Assembly (NCBI GenBank): GCA_025370075.1 | Contig: CP073016.1 | Span: 186,001 to 250,000 of the forward strand | DNA from: Chryseotalea sp. WA131a | GTDB taxonomy: Bacteria > Bacteroidota > Bacteroidia > Cytophagales > Cyclobacteriaceae | Length of the DNA stretch: 64,000 nucleotides | Direction: 5' to 3' | Shown here: one piece after another, positions 26,660-35,402 of the stretch | Position numbering within the stretch: position 1 is the first letter of the stretch | How the letters are laid out: the number at the start of each line of letters is the position of its first letter | Position numbers and translations under genes: made by a program | Notes under the pieces: model-generated | Seen by the model: only the letters and a program-made list of their open reading frames with translations | What the model was told of the DNA's origin: nothing | Databases searched by the model: none

Positions 26660-26720
26660 AAAATTAAAAGAGGTGTTTTGCCATCGCATTTGTCGACCCA
26701 AAAACACCACATTTAATTTT
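26660..26720 (+). repeat. Payload-bracketing hairpin H3 (upstream of R-M operon 2)
   Basis: AAAATTAAAAGAGGTGTTTT pairs with AAAACACCACATTTAATTTT except for an A.A, G-C, A.A patch (AGA facing ACA). This is the same internal mismatch as H1, with the two arms exchanged. The loop (20 nt) is less similar to the other hairpins. Confidence 0.6.
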
Positions 26721-26812
26721 GCCCAACCGCACCCAAAGCCCACCCATCACCCGACAAGTGGAATGTTGAAAATTTGGAGGCAACTTTTGACGTTATTTAT
26801 AAAAATAATTTT

Positions 26813-26820
26813 TACATTTG
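26813..26820 (+). promoter_or_regulatory. TAnnTTTG promoter box of the R-M operon 2 regulator
   Basis: TACATTTG is a perfect Bacteroidota -7 box; a TTTTGAC element lies about 23 nt upstream (26785-26791). The expected transcript start is near 26826, before the TTG codon at 26851. Confidence 0.55.
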
Positions 26821-26850
26821 CCAATATTTGTCAAGTCAAAAGAAAGCACA

Positions 26851-27156
26851 TTGAAAACAATTGGGACGACATTACGAGAATTACGAGAAGCAAAAGGACT
26901 ATTGCTTAGAGAGGTTGGAGCAAAACTATCGCTTGACCCAACAATCTTAAGTAAAATCGAGCAAGACAAACGTATGCCGACAAAAGAGCAAGTAAAATCA
27001 CTTGCCAACTTCTATAAAGACCAAAAGAATGAGGTAATCATAGCTTGGCTTTCAGACAAACTCTATTACGAAGTTCAAGACGAGGACTTGGCATTGCAAG
27101 CTATGCAAGTGGCAGAAGAGAAAATCAAATATCAAAGTAAAAAGAAAAATAAATGA
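26851..27156 (+). CDS. XRE-family regulator of R-M operon 2
   Basis: A 101-residue HTH protein. I place the start at TTG 26851 because no ATG is available, the promoter box sits just upstream, and LKTIGTTLRELREAKGL then aligns with MDNLGETIRKLREEKEL of its homologue at 62584-62889. The HTH covers residues 5-55 (LRELREAKGLLLREVG, LSLDPTILSKIEQDKRMP). The C-terminal half (VIIAWLSDKLYYEV ... ALQAMQVAEEKIKYQ) is shared with that homologue, so one regulator family serves two different R-M systems here. It overlaps the R-M gene by 4 nt (ATGA). The likely role is C-protein-like timing control. Confidence 0.87.
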   Translation: MKTIGTTLRELREAKGLLLREVGAKLSLDPTILSKIEQDKRMPTKEQVKSLANFYKDQKNEVIIAWLSDKLYYEVQDEDLALQAMQVAEEKIKYQSKKKNK

Positions 27157-30100
27157 GTTTTGAAATAAGAAAACAAAGACTTACAGAACTCATTGCTCAG
27201 TACAATCAGTTCAAAGAACAAGGAAGACTCGACCTTACTTCGGAAGAGACTATTAGAACTTGGTTGAATGAGTTATTGACCATTTTTGGATGGGATGTTC
27301 GAGATACCTCTCAAATTTTACAAGAAAAAGTCTTGTCAAAAGCAGAGAAAGAAAGGTTGAATGAAATTGGTTCAAAAAATACAAGACCAGATTACACTTT
27401 CAAAATAGCAAAACAAAAATTAACTTTCCTTGATGCCAAAGATATTACGGTAAGTATTGAAAAAGATGTTGAAGCGGCATTTCAAATTAAATCTTACGGT
27501 TGGTCGATTTTGGCTCCTTGTGCTTTCATTTCAAACTTTGAAGAGTTCGCAATTTATGATTGCACATACACACCAGAGCAAGGACAAGCTCCAAATATTG
27601 GAAGATTGTATTTTACAATCAATGATTACGTTGACAATTTTGAGATTCTTGATGAGCATTTACTAAGAGAAAATATTTACAAAGGAAAGTTAAATGAAAT
27701 TTATTCGGCAACTTTAAGGGATAATAGGTATTTGGAGAAAATTTCACCTGACCTCAAGTTTGCTCAGCAACTATCTGATTTTCGTTTGCTACTTGCAGGA
27801 GATATTTTAAGAAATAACGCTGCTTTTATTCAGAATAATTCTGCCAATCTTAGTTATATAGTTCAGGTAATTATCAATAGAATATTATTCATTCGAGTAT
27901 GTGAGGCAAGAAAGGTTGAAGAAGAAGGTTTACTAATAACATACAGGGAAAACGGATTTTGGGATACTTTTAAAAATTCATCCTATTTTGAATTTTATGA
28001 GCATTATGATGGGCCGTTGTTTGAACGAATAAATTCAATTCACGGCTTAACAATATCAAATGAAGTATTTGATACTTTGTTACAACATTTATATTACCCC
28101 TCTCCTTACCGATTTGATGTAATTCCCACCAAATTATTAAGTGACATTTATGAGATTTTCTTGTCTAAAAAATTAATTATTGAAAATGGAGAAGCAAGAG
28201 ATGAAATCAAAAGCGAATATCTAAAAACAAGAGGCGCAGTAAGTACACCGCAGTATATTGTTCAGGAAATAGTAAAAAGAACAATTCCTAAAAGAAAACT
28301 TTTAGATGAAGGGATTGAAAATTTACTATCAAACAGAATTTTGGATATTGCTTGTGGAAGTGGTGTTTTTGCAATTGAAGCTTATGACTATTTAGAAGAT
28401 ATTTTCAAGGAGTTGTTTATATCTACTCTAAATCCAGATTTTGCTCAGTATTTTATTCAAAACGATACGAATTTTTTCCTGAATTTGAAGGGCAAAAAAG
28501 CAATACTGGACAACTGTATATTTGGAGTTGATATAGATGCAGAGGCGGTTGAGGTTGCTAAGATGTCTCTATCACTAAAAATTATAGACTCTTCTGAATT
28601 CCCTGAATCATATAATGAAATTGGACTTTTTGGTCGTAAAATTTTAAATGGAATTGGAAACAACATTCGTTGTGGAAATTCTTTGGTTGAATCAGATATT
28701 TTAGAAATTTTCCCTGACCTTTCTGAAAACGAAGAAGAACTTTTAAAGACGAATATATTTGACTGGAATAGTGAATACGGCTTTAATGAAATATTTGAGC
28801 AAAAAGGAGGTTTTGACTACATTGTTGGAAATCCACCCTATGTTGAGGTAAAAAACTACAATGTTGATTTGCCATTTATGCACGCATACATTAAAGAGAA
28901 ATTTTCCTCTTCGAGAAACGGAAAGATTGACCTTGCAATTCCTTTTATTGAAAAGTCAATAGAATTACTTAACCCACAAGGAAGATTAGGATTTATTGTT
29001 CAAAAACGATTCTTTAAAACTGATTATGGAAAGAAAATTAGAGAGATAATTTCTAATTCTCAACTATTATCCTCTGTTGTTGATTTTGAAACAACCTCAA
29101 TTTTTAAAGGTAGAATGACATATGTTTCGATTTTACTTTTGGACAAATCTATGCCCGAAAATTTCTCTTTTAAGTTGTTCAAGGGCAACATTGAACTTCT
29201 TCCGTCACAACTTCGAGAATCAAACACGCCTGATGTTTCTCCTGAAAACTACACTATCTTACCTTCAACAGCAATTACAGACAACCCTTGGAGTTTTGAT
29301 GATAGTGAATTAATATCTATAAAAACAAGGCTCTTAGCAAACATTGGGACTCTAGGTGATTATGCAAATGTAAGAGTTGGGATTCAAGCATTGTGGAATG
29401 AAGCGTACCATATCAGACCAATTGAAATTGTAAACGGAATCATTACTGGAAAGACGCATTTAGAAAACAATTTTCAAATTGAATTGGACGCTTGCTGTGC
29501 CTTGTTACCAAACGAAAATTTTTATCCGTACAGAGATGACATTCCTGAAACATATTGCATTTTCCCATATCGAGTTGAAGACGGAAAAGCTTACGAAATC
29601 CCTTTTACTGATTTTTGCGACCAATACCCTTTGGCAGGTGAATATTTAACCCGAAATGAAGAGATAATCAAACAAAATGTAGAAACTTTCCCTGAAGAAA
29701 GATGGCACGTTTACACGAGGGCTAACAATATTGCTAGAAACTTCCCTAAGGTTTACATTCCTATGACAGCACTTGACACTTTTGCTGCCGTAACTTTTTC
29801 TGATCGGCATTATTGTGATAACGCAAATGTAAACTATGTAGAATTACCTGAAATAATTGAAGTAAACCTCTACGCTTTAGCTTCAATTATCAACTCTACT
29901 GTTTATTCTGTATTAGCAAGGTCGATTGCAAACCCACAGTCAAATGGCTATTTCAAGTTCAATAAACAATTTCTTGAACCAGTTCCCTTTCCAGTAGAAA
30001 ACTTCAGAGTAAGAGAAGATTTAAAAACTCAGCTTTTTGATATAACGAGAAGAATCGAAGGATTGCAAGTAAGGTATAAATCTTCATCACCCACCCAAAA

Positions 30101-30248
30101 AAGAGGTATCAAAACATTGCTTCAAAGGCAATGGGATTTATCGGATGATATATGTTATCAACTCTATGGGTTCAATGATGAGGAAAAAGCCTTCTTCAAT
30201 GAAAGAGGGCGAAACATTGACAGAATTCTAATTCTAAATAACAATTGA
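27153..30248 (+). CDS. Type IIG-like restriction enzyme (nuclease + N6-adenine methyltransferase)
   Basis: 1031 residues. The N-terminal PD-(D/E)XK nuclease of HsdR_N type shows RPDYTF at about 78-83 and FLDAK near 92-96. Residues 160-370 are a helical linker ending in the RGAVSTPQYIV segment that precedes Eco57I-type methyltransferases. Motif I is LDIACGSGVF near 400, and the catalytic motif IV is IVGNPPYVEV near 560. The C-terminal 350 residues (YANVRVGIQALWNEAYHI, YPYR, CFN-type FKFNKQFLEPVPFP) form a TaqI-like target-recognition domain. It would cut and methylate DNA in one chain. It is followed at 3 nt by a second methyltransferase. Codon use is AT-rich with GAT for Asp, unlike the small cassettes. 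Confidence 0.92.
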   Translation: MSFEIRKQRLTELIAQYNQFKEQGRLDLTSEETIRTWLNELLTIFGWDVRDTSQILQEKVLSKAEKERLNEIGSKNTRPDYTFKIAKQKLTFLDAKDITVSIEKDVEAAFQIKSYGWSILAPCAFISNFEEFAIYDCTYTPEQGQAPNIGRLYFTINDYVDNFEILDEHLLRENIYKGKLNEIYSATLRDNRYLEKISPDLKFAQQLSDFRLLLAGDILRNNAAFIQNNSANLSYIVQVIINRILFIRVCEARKVEEEGLLITYRENGFWDTFKNSSYFEFYEHYDGPLFERINSIHGLTISNEVFDTLLQHLYYPSPYRFDVIPTKLLSDIYEIFLSKKLIIENGEARDEIKSEYLKTRGAVSTPQYIVQEIVKRTIPKRKLLDEGIENLLSNRILDIACGSGVFAIEAYDYLEDIFKELFISTLNPDFAQYFIQNDTNFFLNLKGKKAILDNCIFGVDIDAEAVEVAKMSLSLKIIDSSEFPESYNEIGLFGRKILNGIGNNIRCGNSLVESDILEIFPDLSENEEELLKTNIFDWNSEYGFNEIFEQKGGFDYIVGNPPYVEVKNYNVDLPFMHAYIKEKFSSSRNGKIDLAIPFIEKSIELLNPQGRLGFIVQKRFFKTDYGKKIREIISNSQLLSSVVDFETTSIFKGRMTYVSILLLDKSMPENFSFKLFKGNIELLPSQLRESNTPDVSPENYTILPSTAITDNPWSFDDSELISIKTRLLANIGTLGDYANVRVGIQALWNEAYHIRPIEIVNGIITGKTHLENNFQIELDACCALLPNENFYPYRDDIPETYCIFPYRVEDGKAYEIPFTDFCDQYPLAGEYLTRNEEIIKQNVETFPEERWHVYTRANNIARNFPKVYIPMTALDTFAAVTFSDRHYCDNANVNYVELPEIIEVNLYALASIINSTVYSVLARSIANPQSNGYFKFNKQFLEPVPFPVENFRVREDLKTQLFDITRRIEGLQVRYKSSSPTQKRGIKTLLQRQWDLSDDICYQLYGFNDEEKAFFNERGRNIDRILILNNN

Positions 30249-30251
30249 CAA

Positions 30252-32093
30252 ATGAACAAGGATTTAAAAAATATTATTAATCAATTCAGTGATGATGAAA
30301 ACACATTGAATAAGATTCTTGTGTCTATTTACATCAATTCAAATTCGTTAAAAGTTAAAAACAATAAGCTAATCAAGGATTTAATCCTGAGTAAGAATTC
30401 GCCTTTTTATCATCATATCGTTTTTGCAACATATAAATTCTCCTTTGATGAACTAATCGAATCATTTGAATTAGCAATTCCATCACAGGATAAAGTTGTT
30501 AACGGAGCGGTTTACACACCAAATTATATAAAATCTTTTATTGTAGAAAACAGCCTGTCTAAAGTAAAAAAGCCACTTGCTGAAGTTAAATCGGCAGACA
30601 TTTCTTGTGGTTGCGGAGCTTTTCTTTTCACTGTCGCAAACAAACAGAAGAATCAAACACAAAGACCCTTTAGCAAAATATTTGAAGAAAATATATTTGG
30701 TTTAGACATTTGTCAGACTAGTATAAAAAGAACAGAAATCCTTCTTACACTATTAGCTATTTCACAAGGTGAAGATGAAAAGGAATTTAAATTTAACTTG
30801 TTTTGCGGAAATGCACTTTCATTTAATTGGAAATCTAATTGCAGTGCAATCAATACTAATGAAGGATTTGATTTAATTGTTGGGAATCCTCCTTATGTAA
30901 GAGCAAAAAACATTGATTTAGAGACTAAAAATTTACTGATTAATTGGTCGGTAACAAAATCGGGAAACCCCGATTTGTATATACCTTTCTTTGAGATTGG
31001 TCTAGAAAATCTTAATAAAAACGGTATTCTTGGCTATATAACTGTAAACTCATTCTTTAAAAGTGTAAACGCTAGAGAATTGAGGAAATACTTGCAGTCT
31101 AACAAATATGAGTTAAGTATTATTGATTTTGGTGACGAAAAATTATTTGAAAGTAAATCAGCTTACACTTGCATCTGTTTTTTATCCAAAGAAAAGTCAG
31201 AATACTTACTCTTTAAAAAAGAAACAAGTAAAACCCTACAAAAAAACGGATTAGAAAAGTTTAATAAAATTCCTTTTAAAGATTTGGACTTTCAGAGAGG
31301 CTGGATAATTAACAATAAACAAATCGTTGAAAATATCAAACGAATTGAGAGTGCTGGGGAAAGTTTAGGAACTAAATACAAGATAAAAAACGGGATTGCC
31401 ACGCTTAGCAATGATATTTATATTTTTAAACCGATTTCAGAAAATGAAAACTATTATACATTAATTCGGAACGGAAAAAAATTCGAAATTGAGAAAGGTA
31501 TTTGCAGAGACATAATCAAGCCAAACATTCTCAAATATGAACACGAGATAGAAACCATTAAAGAAAAGCTAATTTATCCATATACAAATGGTATAACGCC
31601 TTTGTCTTTGATGAAAGAGGAGCAACTAAAATCAAACTTCCCAAAAGCCTACAAGTATCTTTCCTTTCATAAAGATGATCTTCAAAAAAGAGATAAAGGA
31701 AACGGTGATTATGGAGCTTGGTATGCGTTTGGAAGAACTCAGGCTTTAACAGACAAAGGATATAAATTACTCTTTCCTTATATGGCAAAAGACCCTCATT
31801 TTGTATTTACTGACCAAAAGGATATGATGATTTATTGTGGTTATGCCATATTTAATGAATCAGTTGAAGAACTAAAAATTCTAAAAAGAATTTTAGAGTC
31901 AAAGGTTTTTGATTACTATATGCAGAATACAAGTAAACCCTACTCTTCTGGTTATTTTTCGTATGCAAAGAATTATGTCAAGAATTTTGGAGTATGTGAA
32001 CTAACTAAAAATGATAGATATTTTTTGTCAAACGGAGCGACCAAAGACGAGGTTGATAAATTTTTGATAGAAAAGTATAAAATACAAATTTAA
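30252..32093 (+). CDS. N6-adenine DNA methyltransferase (Eco57I-like), partner of the type IIG enzyme
   Basis: 613 residues. NGAVYTPNYIKSFIV marks the entry to the methyltransferase fold. Motif I is the unusual Cys-rich ADISCGCGAF near 113-122, and motif IV is IVGNPPYVRAKN near 208-218. The C-terminal half (YKIKNGIATLSNDIYIF, PYTNG, GAWYAFGRTQAL) reads as a TaqI-type target-recognition domain ending in KPYSSGYFSYAKNYVKNFGV. No nuclease motif is seen. It probably methylates the strand or site not protected by the type IIG partner, as in systems that recognise asymmetric sites. It is translationally linked to the upstream gene. Confidence 0.9.
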   Translation: MNKDLKNIINQFSDDENTLNKILVSIYINSNSLKVKNNKLIKDLILSKNSPFYHHIVFATYKFSFDELIESFELAIPSQDKVVNGAVYTPNYIKSFIVENSLSKVKKPLAEVKSADISCGCGAFLFTVANKQKNQTQRPFSKIFEENIFGLDICQTSIKRTEILLTLLAISQGEDEKEFKFNLFCGNALSFNWKSNCSAINTNEGFDLIVGNPPYVRAKNIDLETKNLLINWSVTKSGNPDLYIPFFEIGLENLNKNGILGYITVNSFFKSVNARELRKYLQSNKYELSIIDFGDEKLFESKSAYTCICFLSKEKSEYLLFKKETSKTLQKNGLEKFNKIPFKDLDFQRGWIINNKQIVENIKRIESAGESLGTKYKIKNGIATLSNDIYIFKPISENENYYTLIRNGKKFEIEKGICRDIIKPNILKYEHEIETIKEKLIYPYTNGITPLSLMKEEQLKSNFPKAYKYLSFHKDDLQKRDKGNGDYGAWYAFGRTQALTDKGYKLLFPYMAKDPHFVFTDQKDMMIYCGYAIFNESVEELKILKRILESKVFDYYMQNTSKPYSSGYFSYAKNYVKNFGVCELTKNDRYFLSNGATKDEVDKFLIEKYKIQI

Positions 32094-32105
32094 AAGCCAA
32101 CGCAT

Positions 32106-32171
32106 TTGGTGGCACATTTGCAAAACAGCACAAGCCCCCGCTAAAGCCAAGTTTTGCAAAAGAGCCACCAA
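32106..32171 (+). repeat. Payload-bracketing hairpin H4 (downstream of R-M operon 2)
   Basis: TTGGTGGCACATTTGCAAAAC pairs with GTTTTGCAAAAGAGCCACCAA except for the ACA/AGA patch. The loop is AGCACAAGCCCCCGCTAAAG plus CCAA, similar to H7 and H8. It begins 13 nt after the methyltransferase stop. No gene is seen between here and attC 27. Confidence 0.75.
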
Positions 32172-32238
32172 GCCAACGCACCAAGACAGACAAGAAATGA
32201 CAACGAACATCAACGACAGAAAAGAAGGGCGAAGTGCT

Positions 32239-32360
32239 AACAGCGGTTTTGCAAAAAAGCGGGTTCAGTGGTTCATTGAACATTCTGCCTCGCATCAACT
32301 TTTGTGGTATGTTGACAGTTTAGTGCTCCGAAATCCGCTTCTTCGCAAAGCCGCAAACCG
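32239..32360 (+). repeat. attC site 27, class H
   Basis: AACAGCGGTTTTGCAAAAAAGCGG pairs with CCGCTTCTTCGCAAAGCCGCAAACCG. No TATCTTTA box. The cassette end AGGGCGAAGTGCTAAC mirrors TTAGCACTCACCCT at 26583, proving that the whole R-M operon is one cassette. Confidence 0.9.
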
Positions 32361-32616
32361 TTGTGGCCAATTGGGTTGGCTCCGTGGACAGGGACGAACA
32401 AACTGGCAGTATTTCGGTCGACAAAAAAAAGTTGACTTCTCCATATGCAGTCTATAACACATTGACAAGTTACATCTCCGCAGACGGTGGAGAAAAAAAT
32501 AAAAAGGGAAAATTAGTATCCACTGACGAATCAATAAAGGTGGACTTAAAAAGCAAATAGACTCGGCAATGCAGAACAAATTAAGTTAAAAGGAAACAAA
32601 ACACAACTCAAAAAAA

Positions 32617-32946
32617 ATGAGACCACTATTGATAACCTTAATTTTTGTCGGACTACTTGGATGTCAGAAAGACCAGCTAACATTTACAGGCCGACTAAAT
32701 GTGACTTTCACTAACAGTTCCGAGCTTACACTTGGTTCTAAAATTTATGAACTAAGTAATCTGAATTATCCCTTGTTTGAGAACCTTGCCGCAGATTCAA
32801 AAGGTAATTTGACCATTGAATTGAATTATGGTAATTACTTAATCGAATATTTTCGACATGACGATTTAAACGGAGGAAATTTCTCGCAACGGAGAGCCTT
32901 TCAGATAACCCCCGACAAGACAACAAATTTGACAATTAATCTTTAG
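32617..32946 (+). CDS. Small lipoprotein, 109 aa
   Basis: SPII signal MRPLLITLIFVGLLGC with Cys16. The mature domain is a short beta-sandwich-like sequence: LTFTGRLNVTFTNSSELTLG, KIYELSNLNYPLFE, GNLTIELNYGNYLIEYF and TTNLTINL at the end. This is reminiscent of DUF4625/Ig-like or carboxypeptidase-regulatory small domains. Family not certain. About 256 nt lie between the cassette start at 32361 and the ATG, a long leader without a visible gene. Single gene in the cassette 32361-32987. Confidence 0.75.
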   Translation: MRPLLITLIFVGLLGCQKDQLTFTGRLNVTFTNSSELTLGSKIYELSNLNYPLFENLAADSKGNLTIELNYGNYLIEYFRHDDLNGGNFSQRRAFQITPDKTTNLTINL

Positions 32947-32984
32947 TGACGGTTGACGATTTCGGACAAAACCCAACTGGCCAC

Positions 32985-33104
32985 AACAATGTATTTGCGT
33001 CAAGCGGGGTTGACGCGTAATCCAACGTTTTCGTATCTTTAATGCGTTCGTTGTCGCGGACAAGGCGTGGCTTCGGAAGCCCCGCTCGAACGCAAATACT
33101 CACG
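32985..33104 (+). repeat. attC site 28, class B (last rightward site)
   Basis: AACAATGTATTTGCGTC pairs with GAACGCAAATACTCACG; TATCTTTA is central. The cassette end AACCCAACTGGCCACAAC mirrors TTGTGGCCAATTGGGTT at 32361. The following cassette (TTGGTGGCAATGTGGCC) has no matching end in the window. Confidence 0.94.
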
Positions 33105-33266
33105 TTGGTGGCAATGTGGCCGGACAAAAAAACTAACGGGCGACACTCTACCAACAAAGATTTCCCACGGGCACAAATGAACGGCTTCGCGAGAAAATAG
33201 AATCAATAAAATAAGCTACGTTGGACAAAATGTAAGTAAATTGACAGACCCCTTGCACAAGAAACT

Positions 33267-33581
33267 ATGGACGATCAACTAAAATCATATCGCCAACCAC
33301 TGGTAACGGCAACTGGAATAATCTTAGGATTCCTACTTAACTTTGCATCTGACTTTGTAAAAACAGACACGCAAAACAGCTCATCAGCCTATTTCATTGG
33401 AATTTGTATTTTGTCCGGGGTGGTTTGTTTGATAATTGTTTTAAGCAGAGTTCTACGGATGCGATATCCAAAAGATAAAGCAGAAGGATACTATAATAAA
33501 ACGCTGAATTATTTTATTTTTGGGGTTAGTATTTCATTTGTTGGGGTGACAATAAAAATGATTGAACACTTTAATTCTTAA
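33267..33581 (+). CDS. Small membrane protein, 104 aa (end of the rightward array)
   Basis: Three hydrophobic segments: near 14-32 (TATGIILGFLLNFASDF), 44-62 (YFIGICILSGVVCLIIVLS) and 84-100 (NYFIFGVSISFVGVTI). A basic loop (RVLRMRYPKDKAEGYYNK) sits between helices 2 and 3. Unknown family. It lies in a cassette that starts properly at 33105 but lacks the expected GGCCACATTGCCACCAAC-type end and attC. A deletion or rearrangement between this gene and the amidohydrolase 41 nt downstream is likely. Confidence 0.75.
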   Translation: MDDQLKSYRQPLVTATGIILGFLLNFASDFVKTDTQNSSSAYFIGICILSGVVCLIIVLSRVLRMRYPKDKAEGYYNKTLNYFIFGVSISFVGVTIKMIEHFNS

Positions 33582-33622
33582 AAGAATCACAAACAAAAAT
33601 AACCTACACTTTAACAGAAAAT

Positions 33623-34972
33623 ATGAAAAAGATAATTTACCTCTCGACATTTATATCAATACTATTATTTACAGATACACGGGCTCAAAAACTGGCAGAG
33701 CCTTCCACAAATGTAATCCTAATTAACAACGTCCAAATCTTTAATGGCAAGGAAGAGAAAACTATTGTTGGCAATGTCCTCATCATTAATAACCTCATCA
33801 GCAAAATTTCAACAACACCTATCTTAACCAATAAAAATGGTAACACAAAAATTATTGATGGCAAAGGAAAATTTTTGATGCCCGGATTAATTGATGCACA
33901 CACCCATATCATGTTTGCTGGAATAACGCAACAAGTAATTATGACAGCGGACATTGGTTTTGTAAACCTAGTAGCCGGCAAAACTGCGGAGCAAACTTTG
34001 TTAAGAGGTTTTACATCAGTACGTGACTTAGGTGGACCTGTGTTGGGTCTTAAAAGAGCAATTGACCTTGGTATTAGCACTGGCCCTCGCATTTGGCCGT
34101 CAGGAGCCTTCATTTCGCAAACTGGAGGGCATGGAGATTTTCGTTTACCGAATGAAGTACCTCGCCTGTCGAACACGGGACCCAGCTATGCAGAGCGAGT
34201 GAATGCCGCCATAATTGCGGACAATCCAGATGAGGTGCGCAAAGCAGCACGTGAACAACTAATGTTAGGTGCTAGCCAGCTGAAACTGATGGCGGGTGGA
34301 GGAGTAGCCTCTTCCTATGATCCATTGGATGTAAGCCAATATACTGAAGCCGAATTTCATTCTGCCGTTGAAGCTGCTGAAAACTGGGGCACTTATGTAA
34401 CGGTTCATGCATACACACCGAAGGCCATACAAACTGCAATTGCAGGAGGAGTGAAATGCATTGATCATGGACAGCTTGCAGATGATGCAACGGCTCAGCT
34501 CATGGCATCAAAAGGTGTGTGGTGGAGTTTACAAGTATTTCTTGACGATGAAGATGCAAACCCTCAACCGAATCCTGAAAACCGAAAAAAGCAAATTGAA
34601 ATGTCCGCTGGCACTTCGACTGCGTATTCATTGGCAAAAAAATATAAAGTAAAAACAGCGTGGGGCTCGGACTTTTTATTTGACCCTACGGCACGGGTAC
34701 AGCAAGGAAAACAAATTGCTAAAATGGCAAAATGGTACACTTCGTTTGAAATATTAAAAATGGTAACGGCTGACAATGCCGAACTTCTGAATATGGCTGG
34801 TAAGCGCAGTCCCTATCTGGGAAAATTGGGCGTAATAGAAGAAGGCGCATTAGCTGATATTTTGCTAGTGGATGGAGATCCACTAAAGAACATCAATCTA
34901 ATTGCAGAACCTGAAAATAATTTTGTGCTGATTATGAAAGATGGAGTGATCTATAAGAATACGATAAAGTAA
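33623..34972 (+). CDS. Exported metal-dependent amidohydrolase (imidazolonepropionase/prolidase-like)
   Basis: 449 residues. A signal peptide ends near DTRAQ. The amidohydrolase superfamily pattern is complete: the metal pair LIDAHTHIMF near residue 92, SVRDLGG, a metal-bridging Lys candidate in LKLMAGGG near 218, YVTVHAYTP and CIDHGQLAD for the next two His, and the Asp in TAWGSDFLFDP near 350. The C-terminal LGVIEEGALADILLVDGDPL is the usual closing beta-sandwich. Close relatives act on Xaa-Pro or acyl-lysine dipeptides or imidazolones. It is not inside an attC-delimited cassette and has chromosome-like codon use. Confidence 0.92.
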   Translation: MKKIIYLSTFISILLFTDTRAQKLAEPSTNVILINNVQIFNGKEEKTIVGNVLIINNLISKISTTPILTNKNGNTKIIDGKGKFLMPGLIDAHTHIMFAGITQQVIMTADIGFVNLVAGKTAEQTLLRGFTSVRDLGGPVLGLKRAIDLGISTGPRIWPSGAFISQTGGHGDFRLPNEVPRLSNTGPSYAERVNAAIIADNPDEVRKAAREQLMLGASQLKLMAGGGVASSYDPLDVSQYTEAEFHSAVEAAENWGTYVTVHAYTPKAIQTAIAGGVKCIDHGQLADDATAQLMASKGVWWSLQVFLDDEDANPQPNPENRKKQIEMSAGTSTAYSLAKKYKVKTAWGSDFLFDPTARVQQGKQIAKMAKWYTSFEILKMVTADNAELLNMAGKRSPYLGKLGVIEEGALADILLVDGDPLKNINLIAEPENNFVLIMKDGVIYKNTIK

Positions 34973-35402
34973 ACAGATAATTAAAAGATTGAGCGATGCT
35001 GAAAACGTTGTATACTCCAGACAATCTATCAATGTATACAGTAGGTTGTTTAGCGTAGTTTAACATGAAAGCAGACTCTAAGCATTGAACAAAAAATCAT
35101 CATCATTTCGCACGGAATTCTATTTGTCGAGCAATAGGTGGTGCACCAATAAAAAACGATTGGTATGATTCCATTCCCTTCCCTTCATTGCTGATTTGCA
35201 TTGCGATGAATAGAAACTTGTTGAAAAAAATTAACTAAGGCCATGTAGATGTGCACGCATGCAACAAGCGAATATGGCACTTCAAGTTTTCACCATTGTA
35301 AGCATAGTACCGGAAGGCATTAATATTAGACAAAATGATGGCAATAGCGACCAGATTGCGTTGTTAAGTTTTGCACAGCTACGGCCTGTTCCCAACTGGT
35401 TG
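34973..35402. other. Intergenic region between converging genes
   Basis: 430 nt with no convincing gene. A minus-strand stretch next to 35403 can be read as LATSWEQAVAV, reminiscent of a degraded transposase tail, but the frame is soon lost. No clear terminator hairpin was seen between the convergent amidohydrolase and porin genes. Confidence 0.4.

Noticed and set aside
34973..35402. Degraded transposase antisense to the amidohydrolase end
   Set aside because: Only a short stretch (LATSWEQAVAV) looks transposase-like and the frame is lost; too weak to annotate as a gene.
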